From assembly GCA_002104935.1 (NCBI GenBank), contig MCGT01000029.1:248001-312000 (forward strand): a DNA stretch of 64,000 nucleotides, read 5' to 3'. The first letter of the stretch is position 1, and every line of letters begins with the position of its first letter. The stretch comes from Hesseltinella vesiculosa (taxonomy: Eukaryota > Mucoromycota > Mucoromycetes > Mucorales > Cunninghamellaceae). Shown here piece by piece: positions 1-19,900 of the stretch. The notes below the pieces were generated by a model that was not told where the DNA came from, did no database searches, and saw nothing but the letters and a program-made list of their open reading frames with translations. Position numbers and translations under genes: made by a program.

Positions 1-552
1 TGGATGCATGGGACAAGTGCACGCATTTTGTGACCAACGAATTCCGGCGTACAATCAACTCGATATGTGCTTACAGCAGCGGCAAAGAAATTGTTACGAC
101 ACGCTGGCTAGAGGATGCTGCGCACATGTCTGGCTTTCCAGGTAATGCAGAGGGGAGGGAGGGGGGGGGACATGTTCAGCCATGGAAGGACAGTTTGCTT
201 ATTTTCTGATTTGTATTAGATACCACGAGCTACCGACTATGTCCTGTGGTGATGGAGCCAGCCTACAACCAATGTCGATTTTACTTTACACAGAAAGCAT
301 TGCATAAAATCAAACGGCCAAATGCCCAACAGCTGACAAAAGCCAATGGTGCAAAGGTAACCAACAGGCGTATGCTGAGGGGAGACTGACCGATATTTTT
401 GCCCGCTGTAGATGGTTGCACAGTTACCTCAGGAAGGAACGAATGTGGTTGTTGTGGGTGAAAATAAGAAGGATCTAGCACTGCACGTAAAAAAAGGCAG
501 AAGAACTCTGGTGCTGGAAGCCCTGATGAATGTCGGCGACCATCTCTCCTAA
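1..552 (+). CDS. BRCT-domain protein, 3' end (partial)
   Basis: This is the C-terminal end of a gene that begins outside the window. Three exons can be read: 1-141, 220-356 and 412-552, joined at GT-AG introns in phase 1 and phase 0, ending at TAA 550-552. Exon 1 encodes WDKCTHFVTN, then an SGKEIVTTRWLED stretch. This is the second half of a BRCT fold, with its conserved Trp in the last helix. The remaining ~90 residues look like the rest of a tandem BRCT module. BRCT pairs bind phosphopeptides in DNA-damage signalling and repair. Which BRCT family this is (PTIP/Brc1, TopBP1, NBS1 or other) cannot be decided from the fragment. Seen: the BRCT signature and splice sites. Inferred: a DNA-damage role. 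Confidence 0.7.
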
Positions 553-716
553 ATCTTGGCCGATCGAAAACGCAGAATAATAATGATAATAAAAAGCTGG
601 ATGTATTGGCAATGGATGAAACAATAATACAGAGAGTCATGAGGCAGGGAAATAAATCTATAGGAGTGACTTGGTATCGAGATCAGGAAAGAAAAAGGCA
701 TGAAAGGAGCAGGGCA

Positions 717-2216
717 TCAGGCTGACCATTGCAATTGGTTGTCCTTGTCCAGATAAGCTTTGCGTTGTAAGATATCCAGCACCTTTTCCCTGACGCCTTG
801 TTTGTTGCGATGGCCTTTTTCAAACCAGACAAGCACGTCGTCTGGGTGGGTGAGGCGGCCTTCAAAGCCAAACTCGGTGCCTTCGCCCGTGATGGCCAAG
901 CGGACATCCTCTTCCGTGGGTAGAGTGTAGCGTGAGTAGGGCAGTTTGAAGAGACCGATCTTGCCTGGCAAAGAGAGGGTGTTGGGGGCTGGACGGTTGA
1001 AATAGACCTCCTCAATGTCCTCGTCAGGCACGTCTTGTAGGACAGCGGGTTGCCATGCCGGTTTCTTTCTTGGTTTTTGAACGAGCGTGGCATCGACCCC
1101 TTCATGGAAATCCTTGGTCACCTAATTATTGGGCAATAGAAAAAGAGGTGCATAAGTAACACGTGGCAAATGTGCCATCGTGATGGATGCGTGGCACTTG
1201 CCAAAAACTTTTGCATGAGATCGAATTCCATTTTCAAGCATTGGTCCAAGGACATGGTTTTCCCTTTGCGGAGTGCCTTGAGTGTGACCCGCAGACTGGT
1301 AGGCGACATGGACAGCAATTTATGCTTGGTTTCACGTGTCCAGGAGGTTGGTTTCTCGTCGTCCAACGCGCGGAGAATGTCTTCGAGAGAATCGTGTTGG
1401 AAGCAGCGGTCCATGGCCTGGCGGATACTTGTGCCAAAGCCGATGCGTTTCGCTGGGACAGGTTCGACGAATTTTTCCAACACTCGCTGAATGATATCGT
1501 GCTCGGATGTTTCCAAATCAATCAGGCGTTCTTCCAAGGCGTTCAATCTAGCCGATGGTACATAGTGAGTGGCAATGCCGGCATAGCTATAGAACACAAA
1601 TGTACACATGTCAGCTTATTCCTTTTTTTGGATGTCTTGGACATGAAGGGCCTACAAGGTGTCCAAGCCTTCGATTCGGCTTCCGGTCAGGGCGAGGTAA
1701 GTGCCGATGGCACCGTCCAGTCGTGGTAAGAAGAAGCTGGCGCCTGCATTGAAGATGACACCGAGGGTTGGTTCTGGCATGGCAAAAATGGTTTTTTCAG
1801 TTGCCACACGAAATGGACCATGGCCAAATAAGCCCAAGGCACCGCCCACTGCAATAAGAAAAAAAAAAAAAAAAAAAAAAGAGCTGAGCTTCATGCTGGG
1901 ATGGTTCTCGGTTGGGATTTACAGGCATAGCCATCCAAGATTGACACATAGGGCGTGGATAAGGTGGAGATCATTTGAATCAAGGCTGATTTTTCTTGAA
2001 AATAATAAAGCGAATCGGGGTCCTTTTCTTTGACTTTTTGCAAGATTTCTAAAGGCGATGGGGGGATCAAAAGAAAGGTATCATTGTTCAGCATGTCGGG
2101 TTTTTTTCTTTATCATGCTTTGGTACCTAGTACATCATCGCCTACACTGAACCGTCCTTCACCCATGCCTTTCATAATAATCACCTTGGACAGTTTTGAA
2201 ACATCCCATGCCTAGC

Positions 2217-2250
<34 letters not shown>

Positions 2251-2695
2251 TGAGTCATAGTCACGTTCTATTGGGAAAGAATGTACTTTGAGCTGAGGGC
2301 TGATATTACGAATCATGCTGATGGTCAATGCATTGAGCTTTTCAGGTCGATTGAGAATAAACATGCGAGCTCCCGAGATCTTTTGATGGAGGACGAGCGT
2401 CTAACACGTTTGACAGTGCAAATAGGAAAGATATCGATGATAAGCTAATCAACTTGTGACTTTTGTTGTTGCTACCTTGGGCACTTCATTATCAAGACTC
2501 TCGATGAGTGGCGCAGAATACTAAAAAAAAATCAAAAAGACAAGTCGATGATTACTAAGGCAGTAAAGAGCAAAGGCGTCGAAAAAAAAAAAAAAACAAT
2601 GGATGAGATCGTACCGAAGTTGTGTGGAGCCGTCGAGGTTGTGGTAACCGAGCAATGGCATGGGGTCGTCTCTGGAACGAGATCAGTCGTTTCAT
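717..2695 (-). CDS. EHD3: HIBCH-family mitochondrial protein (mS47/Ehd3-like)
   Basis: Enoyl-CoA hydratase/isomerase fold protein of the 3-hydroxyisobutyryl-CoA hydrolase type. In fungi the family includes Ehd3, a valine-catabolic hydrolase also known as mitoribosomal protein mS47. Exons, read downward: 2695-2615, 2520-2476, 2400-2287, 2211-2127, 2048-1923, 1848-1656, from 1586, and a last exon ending at 717. The junction near 1121-1160 is uncertain. Exon 1 (27 residues, MKRLISFQRRPHAIARLPQP then RRLHTTS) is a typical mitochondrial presequence. Landmarks are LNRPEKLNALT, GRFSVGDDV, GGALGLFGHGPFRVATEK, MPEPTLG, AGIATHY and DFHEGV. A C-terminal tail of about 80 residues (YTLPTEEDV, GVREKVLDILQRK) extends past human HIBCH, as in fungal Ehd3/mS47. 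The acidic residue expected eight positions after the MPE glutamate is Asn (codon AAT), and the usual AGGD is VGDD. This raises the possibility of a structural rather than catalytic role. Confidence 0.85.
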
Positions 2696-4885
2696 CGATC
2701 TTGACAATTCGTCTTTTTGTTTTGCTTAAAAGAAAAAGCAAGAGAGCTGCGAAACAAGAGGGAAAAAAGGTCCAGCGCGGCTGCCCGGGTCAGGCTTTTT
2801 GTCGGAGAAATTCATCTTCAGGCTTGTTGTTGTTTCTGCCCGAGTCATTCACCGGAGCTGAGAGTGATTGTTTGTAACACGACGAGAGCATGTCGGATGG
2901 CTTTTTTATGATGCTGCGCGAATGGGTGAAAAAGAGCTCATTCGATGGTGGATGGTCTTTGCAGCTGGGAACGAGCTTGAAGAGTGACAAGGGAAAAGAG
3001 TCACATGGTGTGATTCTCACACTTCCCAAACAAGGCCGAGGGGGGGGAGAGAGAAAACGCCCGTGCATCGCACTTGGGAATGACGTAGAAAAACGATGGC
3101 CAGACACAAAAACAGCGGATGATCGTTTCTTTTTTATGCTCAGAACAAAAGAACTGGTCACATGCGCCAATTGTTTCGTTTTAGGCATCTGGCTGACGTG
3201 GCCCAGAACAGTAAGACCAGCTTCGCAGCACACTTTTCTTCTTTCTCATTGCTTTTGCGGGAGTCACCAGGGGTAAATGGCCTTGGCCAGATTGTCAAAA
3301 AGACAAGAGAGAAAGGGACAGGCGGTTAGGTCAAGGAGAGAAAAAAAAAAAAACTGTGGGGGAGAAACAGGCTGAACCTTGCCAAACAAATTTGGCAATT
3401 AAGAAATAAAATAAAAAAAAGGTTCAAAGGCAGCTTTGACATGCGGAAGCTTGATGGTTGAACAGATGACGGATAGACGCTCAGTAAAATATATTTTTAG
3501 TGTACCTTGAATCTAACCGAGGCCGATCAAAAAAGACAGACACTGCTCCTCACTTTTTTTAGTTAAAAGGAGAGAGAGAAGGGGGGGAGGGAGAAAATGC
3601 AAGAATGATTTGGGTTTGAGATTGGTAAGGTGGTAATGAACGTGAGATGGTTTTGAAATTGGATGTGCAAATGTCGTACAAAATAAAGACAAAAAAAATG
3701 CCACGTTTTTTATCATTCACGTCATTGATTACATGCTATGATTTCTCATGGCTCGTGCTCTGATAGGTGTTTGTTTGTATGTGCGTGCTTGTCAAACTTG
3801 CCTTCTTTGAAGGTTCTTCATGTGTCACATCGCTTTTTGACCTTTTTTTTTTCTTTGTTCATTCCTCCCCCCAATTTTTGTAGATTATCAAAATTGTCAG
3901 TGCACTTGCGGTCCATCGTCATTGGCCCAATCACCCCCACTCTCCAAGAATGAGTGTTAAAAAAACCAACATTGAACATACCCCAGTCTCCTATTACTTG
4001 GAGAGAGCGAAAAAAAGGAGACATGTGTCTCGGCGATTGTCTGTTCTTGACTCCTTTACTTTGGCATCACCAATTTTAAGAAACGGGAACTCCAGCCATT
4101 TTTTTTTTCATTTTTCATTTGTTCATCGCCCACGCACACTTCTTTGATTTCCTCGGGAAAAAATAAAAATAAACGCACATACACGCATCCCAAGATGGTG
4201 TGGCACACAGCATGTCCTTGCGGAGGTGAAAAATGGCCAGATGCAGTGGATTGTCCCTGCACAGCATTCAGAGCCAAAAGGAAGTCGATAATGTCGCACA
4301 GGATTTGAGGAAGCACTGTTTCTTAGGGGAAAATCAGATGGGGAGTTGAAAAATGCTGGTGAAAACCAACCTCGCTCGATTTTTTTTTAGTTTCAATGGG
4401 GAGCAAACAAGTTTTTTTTTGGGAACAGAGAATATTAAACGTCCTCCACATGCATGTCTGTCAGGTTTCACTTTCCCTCCCGATCAAAAAGAGTAAGGCG
4501 TCAAATGTAACAAGTTGGAGCATGCAGAAAAGGGAGCTACCGTTCTCGACCAAGTCTTTTTTTATTGCAGCAACAAAAAAAATCCGTGCATTTGTAAAGG
4601 AGTGGGCAGTTGACAAGCTTGCAACAACGGAGATCACTTTTGCTTCTCGGGTTGTGTGTGCCACTCTTGTGCCCCCATGACTTCATGCTATTTTCACTCC
4701 CCCTTTCTTCTGTCATTTCATTGACTCCCCCCTTTTTTTTAGGCTCCACAAGTATAAAAAGAACAAGACCCCGAATGGCGAAATTTCAAAACGGCAACCT
4801 TTTTTTTTTTTTTTTTTCTTTCTTTCTTCTTTTTTACCCCACACGTTTTTTTAAGCAAAGCATCTTTTTTTTTTTTTTAATCATC
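2696..4885. other. Intergenic, no gene recognised
   Basis: About 2.2 kb between the divergent mS47/HIBCH and C2H2 genes. It contains many homopolymer runs (A, T, G and C). The open frames here are short or low in complexity and none resembles a known family. It should hold both promoters; a clear TATA element precedes the zinc-finger gene. Confidence 0.5.
4753..4759 (+). promoter_or_regulatory. Probable TATA box of the C2H2 gene
   Basis: TATAAAA lies about 130 bases before the ATG at 4886 and is followed by long T-rich stretches typical of fungal leaders. Its position fits a core promoter element; no transcript evidence is available. Confidence 0.45.
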
Positions 4886-5635
<750 letters not shown>

Positions 5636-7178
5636 CGGCCATGGCTTCCACCCCATTTTTTTTTTTTTTTTTTTTTACCTCGGTTTCATCTCCTCCATGA
5701 ATTTGTTTTATAACTCTTAGCCATATACCTCTTGTCACCTCCCCTTTTTCTTAGTTTCTCGTTGGTGCTTCTTCCTCGGTGAACAAGTTGCAACCTTGTA
5801 TGTTTTTTTTTCTCCCTTTTCACTTTCCACTCCCATTCTCTTATGCCTTAATCTTCAAAGCTCTTTTCATTTATGTTCCAATCTGCTATGCCTGTTGATA
5901 CCCCCTTTCTTCTCCTTTTTTCACCCCCACAATGAACCAACATGCACAAAAAAGTGAATTCTTTCTAATCAATTGTATTCTATACGACCTGAACAAATAA
6001 AAATCCGTTTTTTTTTTTTCGCTCGAATCAGTACATACTCCCCGAGGGGTAGAGCCACTTTTTGAACAAAATGGGCGAGAACACGTTCTGTGTCTTTTTT
6101 TTTTAGGGGTGACCCGATGGCTATCCTTTACTTTGGAAACTCCTCTCTTGGCCGTATCATGGATCATACTTCATCCTCTTCAGCAACTTCCTCACGCTGA
6201 GTTTTATTTCTCAACTGCCCCGATCAATGACATCAACAATGAGAACAGGGACCAACTACATTTTCCCTCGTAAGACATAACCATCCGCGTATGACATGGA
6301 AAACACAAAGGTTATTTTAATGAGGGACAAGCAGACCTTCGTCTCTTTGGGTATCTTGGAACATTGCTTATCCAAAAACGGACTGACATTGAAAATGGAC
6401 GCCAAGTGATTTTCAACTCTGCGTTGGTCCCACGAAAAAATAACCTATAGAAAAAGCTTGTGCACAAACACATTGAATCCAAACCTTTTTGTTTTTGGAA
6501 ATAGGAGATCGATGCAAAAAAAAAGAACAACTCCATTTTTTTTTTTTTAGCTTGGGTTAGAAACTGATAATAAGAAAATAGGACTTTTGGATCACTGCTA
6601 GCAATTCAAGGTCATCCATTTTACTCTTTACATCACCTCCTATGGCAGCTTTGTTCCTCATCCATGGCTTCGATTTGACGCTTCTAGGCAAGAAATACGC
6701 CTTTTGAAAGAGGGAGGACCGTCATCACTCTCCGCAATTGTCTGTTCTCTTTCTGTCTCCTCTTTTCGCCCCGCTCCCTTCCAATCCCCTTATCTTTTTG
6801 AACGGCCAGCCCACAAGGTCACAGACACAAGGGATGGACCCGTTATCATTCCAAACTATTCCCCTCCCTTTTTGTTTCCTACCATTTGGCTTGGGATGGG
6901 CCATCATTGGCCAGCAGCGCAGACGCTGCATGAAAGGCCACGGAACTCCGGCTGCCGTGGCCTGGGAGGAAGACGCCCTTTGCCTTGGTTGCACAGTGTG
7001 GAAGGGTGGAGTTGGGTCGATTTCCTGCTGTTCATGCAATCAGGTGATAAAGCGTGTCTGAACAGAAACATGTGAAAGCAAAAACAAACAAAAAAAATCC
7101 CACACAAACAAGAAAAATGCGGGGGAAATTGGGCGCTGGCCATCTTCTTCTTTTTTCTTCTTTGTTCTTATTTTAAAC
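5636..7178. other. Intergenic, no gene recognised
   Basis: About 1.5 kb between two same-strand genes. It holds the 3' untranslated region of the zinc-finger gene, many T-runs and the promoter of the cytochrome b5-acyl-CoA dehydrogenase gene. Overlapping open frames of about 105-120 codons on both strands near 6704-7075 have no family signature and look like chance. Confidence 0.5.
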
Positions 7179-9393
7179 ATGCCTGAACTGTCCATCTACT
7201 CCAGAGAAGAAGTCAAGAAACATAGTGTGCCAGGCGATGCTTGGATCATCATTGATGCTGAGGTGTACAATGTCTCGACATTTGCCGACCTCCATCCTGG
7301 CGGCGCTCAAGTGTTGAATGAACTCGCTGGCAAGGACGTCACTGGTAACTTTCCCACATGACGCATCACTCGGAACGACTCATCTCCCTTTCTTTTCAAA
7401 TAACGTAGAGGACTTTTATGGACTGCATCGCCAGGACGTGTTGGCCAAGTATGCGCGATTGAAAATCGGACGCCTTGCCAACGAAGAGCCACAATACCCT
7501 CTTCCTGAACCTGGCGCTTTGTCCAAGGTGCCCTATGGCGAGCCAAGCTTCTTCTTGGGCTACAAGTCACCTTATTACAAGTATATAGACCCAGAAAAAG
7601 CCGCGACCCATCAGAAAAAACTCACTCGCTTTCCCATCTCTCTGCTAGCGAATCGCACACGCGGTTCAGAAAAGCCATGCGCAAGATTTTTGAAGGACTC
7701 CAAGAAGAAGCTCGACTCTCTGAAGACGCCAACAAGCCTCCTTCAGCCGAACTGTACCGTCAACTTGGTGAAGCCGGCGTTTTGGCTACCCAGATCGGCC
7801 CCGGACCTTGGATGAAGGGACTGACGCTTCCAGGTGGCATCAAAGGTGAAGAATTTGATCTGTTCCATGAACTGATTGCCCATCAGGAAAACGCCCGAGT
7901 TGGATCCCCTGGATTTGCTGATGGTAATTTTTCTTTTTTTTTTGTCAATCTGCATGGACGAGGTTCCCTCATTCCGCCCTGATTTTTCTTCTAGGCATCT
8001 CAAGGTAAGTCTTCTGCCAGTCCCTGGGGGATGTCAATGGACTCAATTTTATATATTAGTGGCTACATCATCGGCCTTCCTCCTGTCCTCCACGGTGGGT
8101 CGGATGAACTGCAGGCTCGGGTCGTTCCCCAAGTGATTTCTGGACAGAAGCGTATCTGTCTCGCCATTGTATGTTCTTTTGTCATCTCTCATTCTTCTAA
8201 CGCTCACCTTTGATCGTCTAGACCGAGCCTACAGCTGGCTCTGACGTGCAAAACATCCGTACTACTGCCAAACGTACGCCTGACGGCAAGCATTTTATTG
8301 TCAATGGCGTGAAAAAGGTAAAAAAAACAAAACAAAAACACAATGGCTTCAATTCAACTGGATTGTACATGGTAGTGGATCACAAATGGCACGTTTGCTG
8401 ATTATTTCAGCACAGCCGTCAAAACTGAAAAGGGTATCACCATGCTTTTGATCGAACGCGATGACAATGTGGAAACCAAGGCCATCAAGACGTCGTACTC
8501 TAGCGCAGCCGGTACCTCCTACATCACTTTTGACAATGTCAAGGTGCCCGTGGAAAACGTCCTGGGCGAAGAAGGCAACGGTTTTATGGTCATCATGGCC
8601 AAGTAAGCTAAACCCACACCGCAAGAAAAATCATGCCTAATATTCCCCATCTGCCTGTAGCTTCTGCAAGGAACGATGGTACATTTGCGCTGCCATCAAT
8701 GCCTCCTCCCGCTTCATCACCGAGGAATCCTTCAAGTGGTGCAATCAACGAAAGGTGTTTGGCAAGCCATTGATTTCCCAGCCAGTTATCCGCAACAAGC
8801 TCGCCAACATGGTAAGCCACCAATGACGAAAATCAACTTCCCCCCATCTCGCCAAGCCCCCCCCCGTCAAACTCAGTGCACAAGAACATCTCTCATCGTC
8901 CTCTCTGTTTAGATCTCTGAACTGGAAGCGGTAGAAAACTGGCAGGAGAACCTGACGTACCAAATGATGCACATGGACTGGTTCGAAATGGCTACTAGAT
9001 TGCTTGGCTCGGTGGCTCTCTTGAAATACCGCAGTACGCGCGTTGCTCATAATGTCTCGGATGAAGCCTGCCAAGTCTTTGGTGGTCGTAGCATCACAAA
9101 GACCGGCATGGGCCGTTATGTCGAGGCTTTCCAGCGCACGTACAAATTTGCCGTAAGTGCCGCGGGTTCTTTCCTCCTGTCACGCAGTGCCGATGCTCGG
9201 TTCAATTTACCAATTTTTTTTTTTTTTTTTTATTACAAAGGCTATTCTTGGCGGTTCGGAAGAAATCATGGCAGACCTTGGTAAGGGCTAGAAACGCAAG
9301 CAAAAGTGGCTTACTGACCATCCATTTCTCCTTTTCTCCCATGAAGGCTTGCGCCAGGCCATGCGAGTGTTCCCAAAGAGTGCTAGACTATAA
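7179..9393 (+). CDS. Cytochrome b5-acyl-CoA dehydrogenase fusion
   Basis: Flavoprotein with an N-terminal cytochrome b5 heme domain and an acyl-CoA dehydrogenase body. It would oxidise an acyl-CoA at C2-C3 and could pass electrons to its own heme. Exons: 7179-7344, 7409-7580, 7649-7923, a 10-nt exon 7995-8004, 8060-8168, 8221-8317, from 8376, and others to TAA 9391-9393. The b5 part has the heme-ligand motif HPGGAQ (about residues 41-46) and GLHRQDV for the second histidine. The dehydrogenase part shows QKRICLAITEPTAGSD (middle domain), TSYITFDNVKVPVENVLGEE, a C-terminal helical domain with CQVFGGRSIT, and GGSEEIMADLGLRQA near the end, where some families place the catalytic acid. This b5-ACAD arrangement is known in fungi; the acyl substrate is not evident. 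The start follows a poly-T leader and opens directly into the b5 fold (MPELSIYSREEVKKH). Confidence 0.88.
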
Positions 9394-10074
9394 TCCTTCA
9401 AAAGACTCTTCTGCCACACTGCAAAAGGAAACCTCAATTAAAGTTTGGGGCGAGGAACAGCTCAATCAATGTTACAATTTCTATTTTATTGCCCTGTGCA
9501 TTGTCTATTTTCGCCCTGGTCTCGCTTAAAAGAGAGTTTTTCTGCGTCATTGGGTTGCAGTTACACTGCATTTTATTGTTTTCAAGGCACTTCCACTCCC
9601 ATCAATGCTGACCAACACAAAGCAGTCAACAGGTTTTGGGTAAATGAAACAGTTGAACAACTGGAAAGATTTCGACCTCCCCCCAGTTTCTTGGTGGGAC
9701 ACGGATGATTGTGCATCCTTGTCATACAAAGCCATTGGCGCAGCTCATCAGCCCACGTTTTTTTTTTTATTGTTCAGACTTGGACAAGACCTTGCATTGG
9801 TATCATTCTTTTTGATTCATGGTATCTCAACCCAGCGACCCAGCATATGGCTCCTGATGGTACCTTTCGTCTGGCACCAATATTGTGCAACGGGCGTTCT
9901 CCATTAGCCGTCATTCACTGTTGCTCAGAGCCTGAGAGCGCCAAAAATAAGCGACACCCATTCTTATCCTAATTTAACAAGCCTCAGCCTAGTGACGTTG
10001 AACATGGCTCATCCACCAGTCTTTTGCCAATTGGTCAAAACGTTTTATTGATGTAATTTACAGGAAATGAAATG
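9394..10074. other. Intergenic between convergent genes
   Basis: About 680 bases between two convergent stop codons. It should contain both 3' untranslated regions. Several open frames of 60-90 codons occur on both strands but none resembles a known protein. Confidence 0.5.
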
Positions 10075-15580
<5,506 letters not shown>

Positions 15581-15878
15581 GAAAAAATAAGATAAAAAAA
15601 TCAATGCAGGGAAGAAATGCGAAACTAGAAAAAAAAAAAATGCCCGACGGCTACAAAAAATAAAAAAAGAGTGAGAATGTCGAAGCCTTTATTGCTGCAG
15701 TGAAGGGAAGGATGGCAATAAACCAGGCTAGGGGAAATTAACACAAAGGGTAAAAGAACAATGCCGACTATAGTACAAAACGGATGAATAGATTATAAAA
15801 AATGAAAGGGAAATAAAAAGGGGAGTGGAGAAGGGTGATCAACATGGGAAAATTAAAAAAATAAGGAGACAATGAGGT
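15581..15878. other. Spacer between two same-strand genes
   Basis: About 300 A-rich bases between the start of TRS120 and the stop of the CRAL-TRIO gene. It must hold the TRS120 promoter and the 3' end of its upstream neighbour. No gene is visible. Confidence 0.5.
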
Positions 15879-17735
15879 TCAAGAGCCAAGTGAGTTTGAC
15901 AGGGAGGCACTGAGACCAGCAGCGACAGAGGCGGTGAGGCCAACCGTTGTGTAAGTGATGGTGCGTTGGTTGACCATCATCTTGGCAAGCAGCCGCCGGA
16001 GAGACTGCTCGACCGGCCCACGCAGGAAGAGGTAGAGCATGACCCAGTAAAAGGCGCCGTGGTGAGCAAACGAAAGACGAAAGATGCGCCGAGACCAGCG
16101 GATCAACCGTTGCTCAGAGCGGCGCAGCTGGATCTTGAGAGGCGCATTGGCATACAATGAATTGGGGTCGTCAGCCGGGAGTAGATGGGGGAAATGCGGC
16201 TCACGACGTAGTGACGAGGGTGACAGAGGAGGCGATAACTCGCTGGCAATCTGCTGTTCCAAGGCAAGGTTCGTCAGTCGGTAGGAGAGTTCCAGTTGAT
16301 TGAGCGCTTCTTGCTGTTCCTTGTTGCGTTGGATGCCTAGAGCGTCCATGTCGTCCAGGTGAGGGGACGTGATGGTTGCTCCAAAGAAGGAGGCCAAGAA
16401 TGTTGGCATGTGCAAGCCTGTGAGCTGGAAGTAGGGAACCTGCTGTGCATTGGACGGGCTGAAGATGGGCACAAGTGGTAATGCTGAAGGCGTCCGAGAG
16501 ACTGGCGTACCATAGACGCTGGTTCGTCGTGCTGTCGCAAGCGAGTCAGGTGCATCAAAGAATTCGTCAGGTGAAGAGGCCATTGAGAGGAATGATGCGC
16601 TGCGGGAGCGCGTGACCATTTGATCTTCTTTGATCGAGGGGTGCTCGGAGAGCCAAGACCGGCCATATTGTTGCAATATGCTGTCATCCTCTAGTGTCCA
16701 TTCAAAGCTGTCTTTGCCACCGATATCTACATACAGAAAGCATCAGTGGGGTTGTGCTGCCTGAAATGATGGCTCGCCTTACAGTGAGGAACATTTTCCA
16801 AATCAATAAAAGAGGTGACCTCTTGCAGAGTGGGGAAGTTGACTTTGGTCTTGGCTCGCTCCGTGAGCATCAGTTTCACCATTTGCCATAGACCTTGATA
16901 CATCCAGCCAAAGTTCATGACGTAGATCGATCCAAAGAAGCCTGGGAAATGATCGTCTGTCAAGGTGCGCATTTCTTGGATCAGGCGTGTTTCCTACGAG
17001 TCCATACAAATCACAGGTAAGATGACGGTACGGTGAAACAACCCCATGATGCCCCATTTTTTACTCCCTTTTGTACCACGAAATGACGCACCATCCGCCT
17101 TTGTAAAAATAAAAATAAAAAAACCTTACAGGAGCCATCATGGGCGCTTTGGCGATGTCAACGACAACGGACATCTGTGAGATAAGTTTGCCTTGTTGTC
17201 GGGTGAGATCCCGAGTCCACTTGCGAGCAATTTCCATAACGAGGCATGCAAAAGGTGGGATGGTGTCGGCCATAGACTCGCCGCCAAAGGTTGGAAAATA
17301 CCGCATGCGAATCATGGCCATGGGCCGCCCAAACCTGTCTTGACGTCGAAAATAGGCAAACGCATGGTCGGTCTGGTAAAAGGCAGGATCGACTGCATTC
17401 CAGTCCAGGGCTTCTAAATGTTTTTCTCGTCGCCATAGTACTGCATCCAAGATTCGTTGGTAAGCAAAGTCTCGATCAAATTCCGCATCTTTAAGGAATC
17501 GGAAGAGCGTCACTAAAAAAAAAAAGAATCCCATGAGCAATGTTGAACCTTGCAGCAAGCCAATCATACCATGATCTTGTACAAAATCAATAGCGAATTC
17601 TTTGTCGATGCCTGTAAAGCCAAAGTCATCCAATGCTAGAATCAGTTTTTGCTCCAAGTCCTCCAGCACAAACGCATTTTCATTGTATTGGCGATTGAGT
17701 TCTTCCTGCAGTTGTTCAGTAATCAAAGTCCCCAT
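15879..17735 (-). CDS. CRAL-TRIO (Sec14-like) protein with hydrophobic C-terminus
   Basis: Lipid-binding CRAL-TRIO protein. It begins MGTLITEQLQEELNRQ at 17735 and stops at TGA 15881-15879. The CRAL-TRIO N-helical part has LFRFLKDAEFDRDFAYQRIL; the core has YFRRQDRFGRPMAMIRMRYF, SQMSVVVDIAKAPMM, FFGSIYVMNFGWMYQGLW and VNFPTLQEVTSFIDLENV. The final IGGKDSFEW is made by splicing a phase 1 intron between VPH and the last exon, and is the equivalent of the Sec14 gate motif. A ~270-residue tail is Ser/Pro-rich with an acidic patch. It ends with two hydrophobic segments (GAFYWVMLYLFLRG and TVGLTASVAAGLSASL), suggesting membrane attachment. No MSP domain was seen, so it is not an obvious MOSPD2 orthologue. 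Likely role: lipid exchange or sensing at a membrane; the ligand is unknown. Confidence 0.8.
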
Positions 17736-18127
17736 GAATTAGAATGCACCAGCCAGCACGGGATCGAAGAAGATGTTCCTTTTTTAAAGACGATAGCGAT
17801 CTTGGTATATATTAATATACGCTATACGGAGACGCAAGAAAAAGAAGGAAGAAAAATAGGAAGCCAGGGAAGGGAGGAAGAAAAAAAAAAAAAAAAAAAA
17901 AGAGGGCAAGAGGCGACCAATCAGCGTGGAAATGGGATGCCCATTTCCAAAGTTGTTCATTAGTGCACAGACACTTAACAAATGACAAGTAAACAAACTC
18001 GTTTATTGTATCAGATCAATAAAGAGAACATCTAGTAAAAAAAATAAAGGGGGGGGGGTGGATGGGAAAGGCTAGCGTCATTCAGGGGAGGAAGGTGAAA
18101 GAGAGACCAGGAAAGCAAGTCAGAAAA
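17736..18127. other. Spacer between CRAL-TRIO and epimerase genes
   Basis: About 390 bases holding the promoter of the CRAL-TRIO gene and the 3' untranslated region of the epimerase gene. A poly-A tract of about 20 lies near 17881. No gene is visible. Confidence 0.5.
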
Positions 18128-19406
<1,279 letters not shown>

Positions 19407-19900
19407 GATGAAAAATGAGAGTATGAAAGTACGTGAAGTAGAAAGAACAAAAGAAAGAAAAAAAATAAAACTGCAAGCGGAGTTGCGACTTTTATTTCAT
19501 TTTCGAATTTGGAACCCCCGCACACTGACAAACTACGTGTCAAACAGCGATAAAAAGGAACGGAGAGCCATTGAACACGTATGATCTCATTTCTCCAACC
19601 ATTACAAAAAAAAAAGAATCCAGAGACATTTGGGTTATAGCAGGAAAGACAGGCCGATGTTGTTAAAATTAGTAACAGGACGCACGCTCCTTGTGCAGGA
19701 GAAATGGGCTGGGAACCTTTTTCGTGCTAAAAAAAAATTTAGGCGGCTTCCCACTCCTCGTTTTTATTTCGGTCACACAAAGAGAGGGAGGAGAGAATAA
19801 TGCAATTTTTTTTATTTATTTCTGAACAAAGAAAATGATTTAAATTGATGAATGCCTATGGAATGGATTAAAAAAGGAGTGGGTGAAAGGAAGGGAGGTA
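19407..19900. other. Spacer between epimerase and MIP1
   Basis: About 490 bases with A/T homopolymers, holding the epimerase promoter and the MIP1 3' untranslated region. No gene or RNA is recognised. Confidence 0.5.

Noticed and set aside
2790..3233. 147-codon minus-strand ORF
   Set aside because: Low complexity, no family motif, in the divergent promoter interval; a plus-strand ORF of similar length overlaps it.
6704..7075. Overlapping ORFs of 100-120 codons on both strands
   Set aside because: Mutually overlapping, with no domain signature; the interval is the leader/promoter of the next gene.
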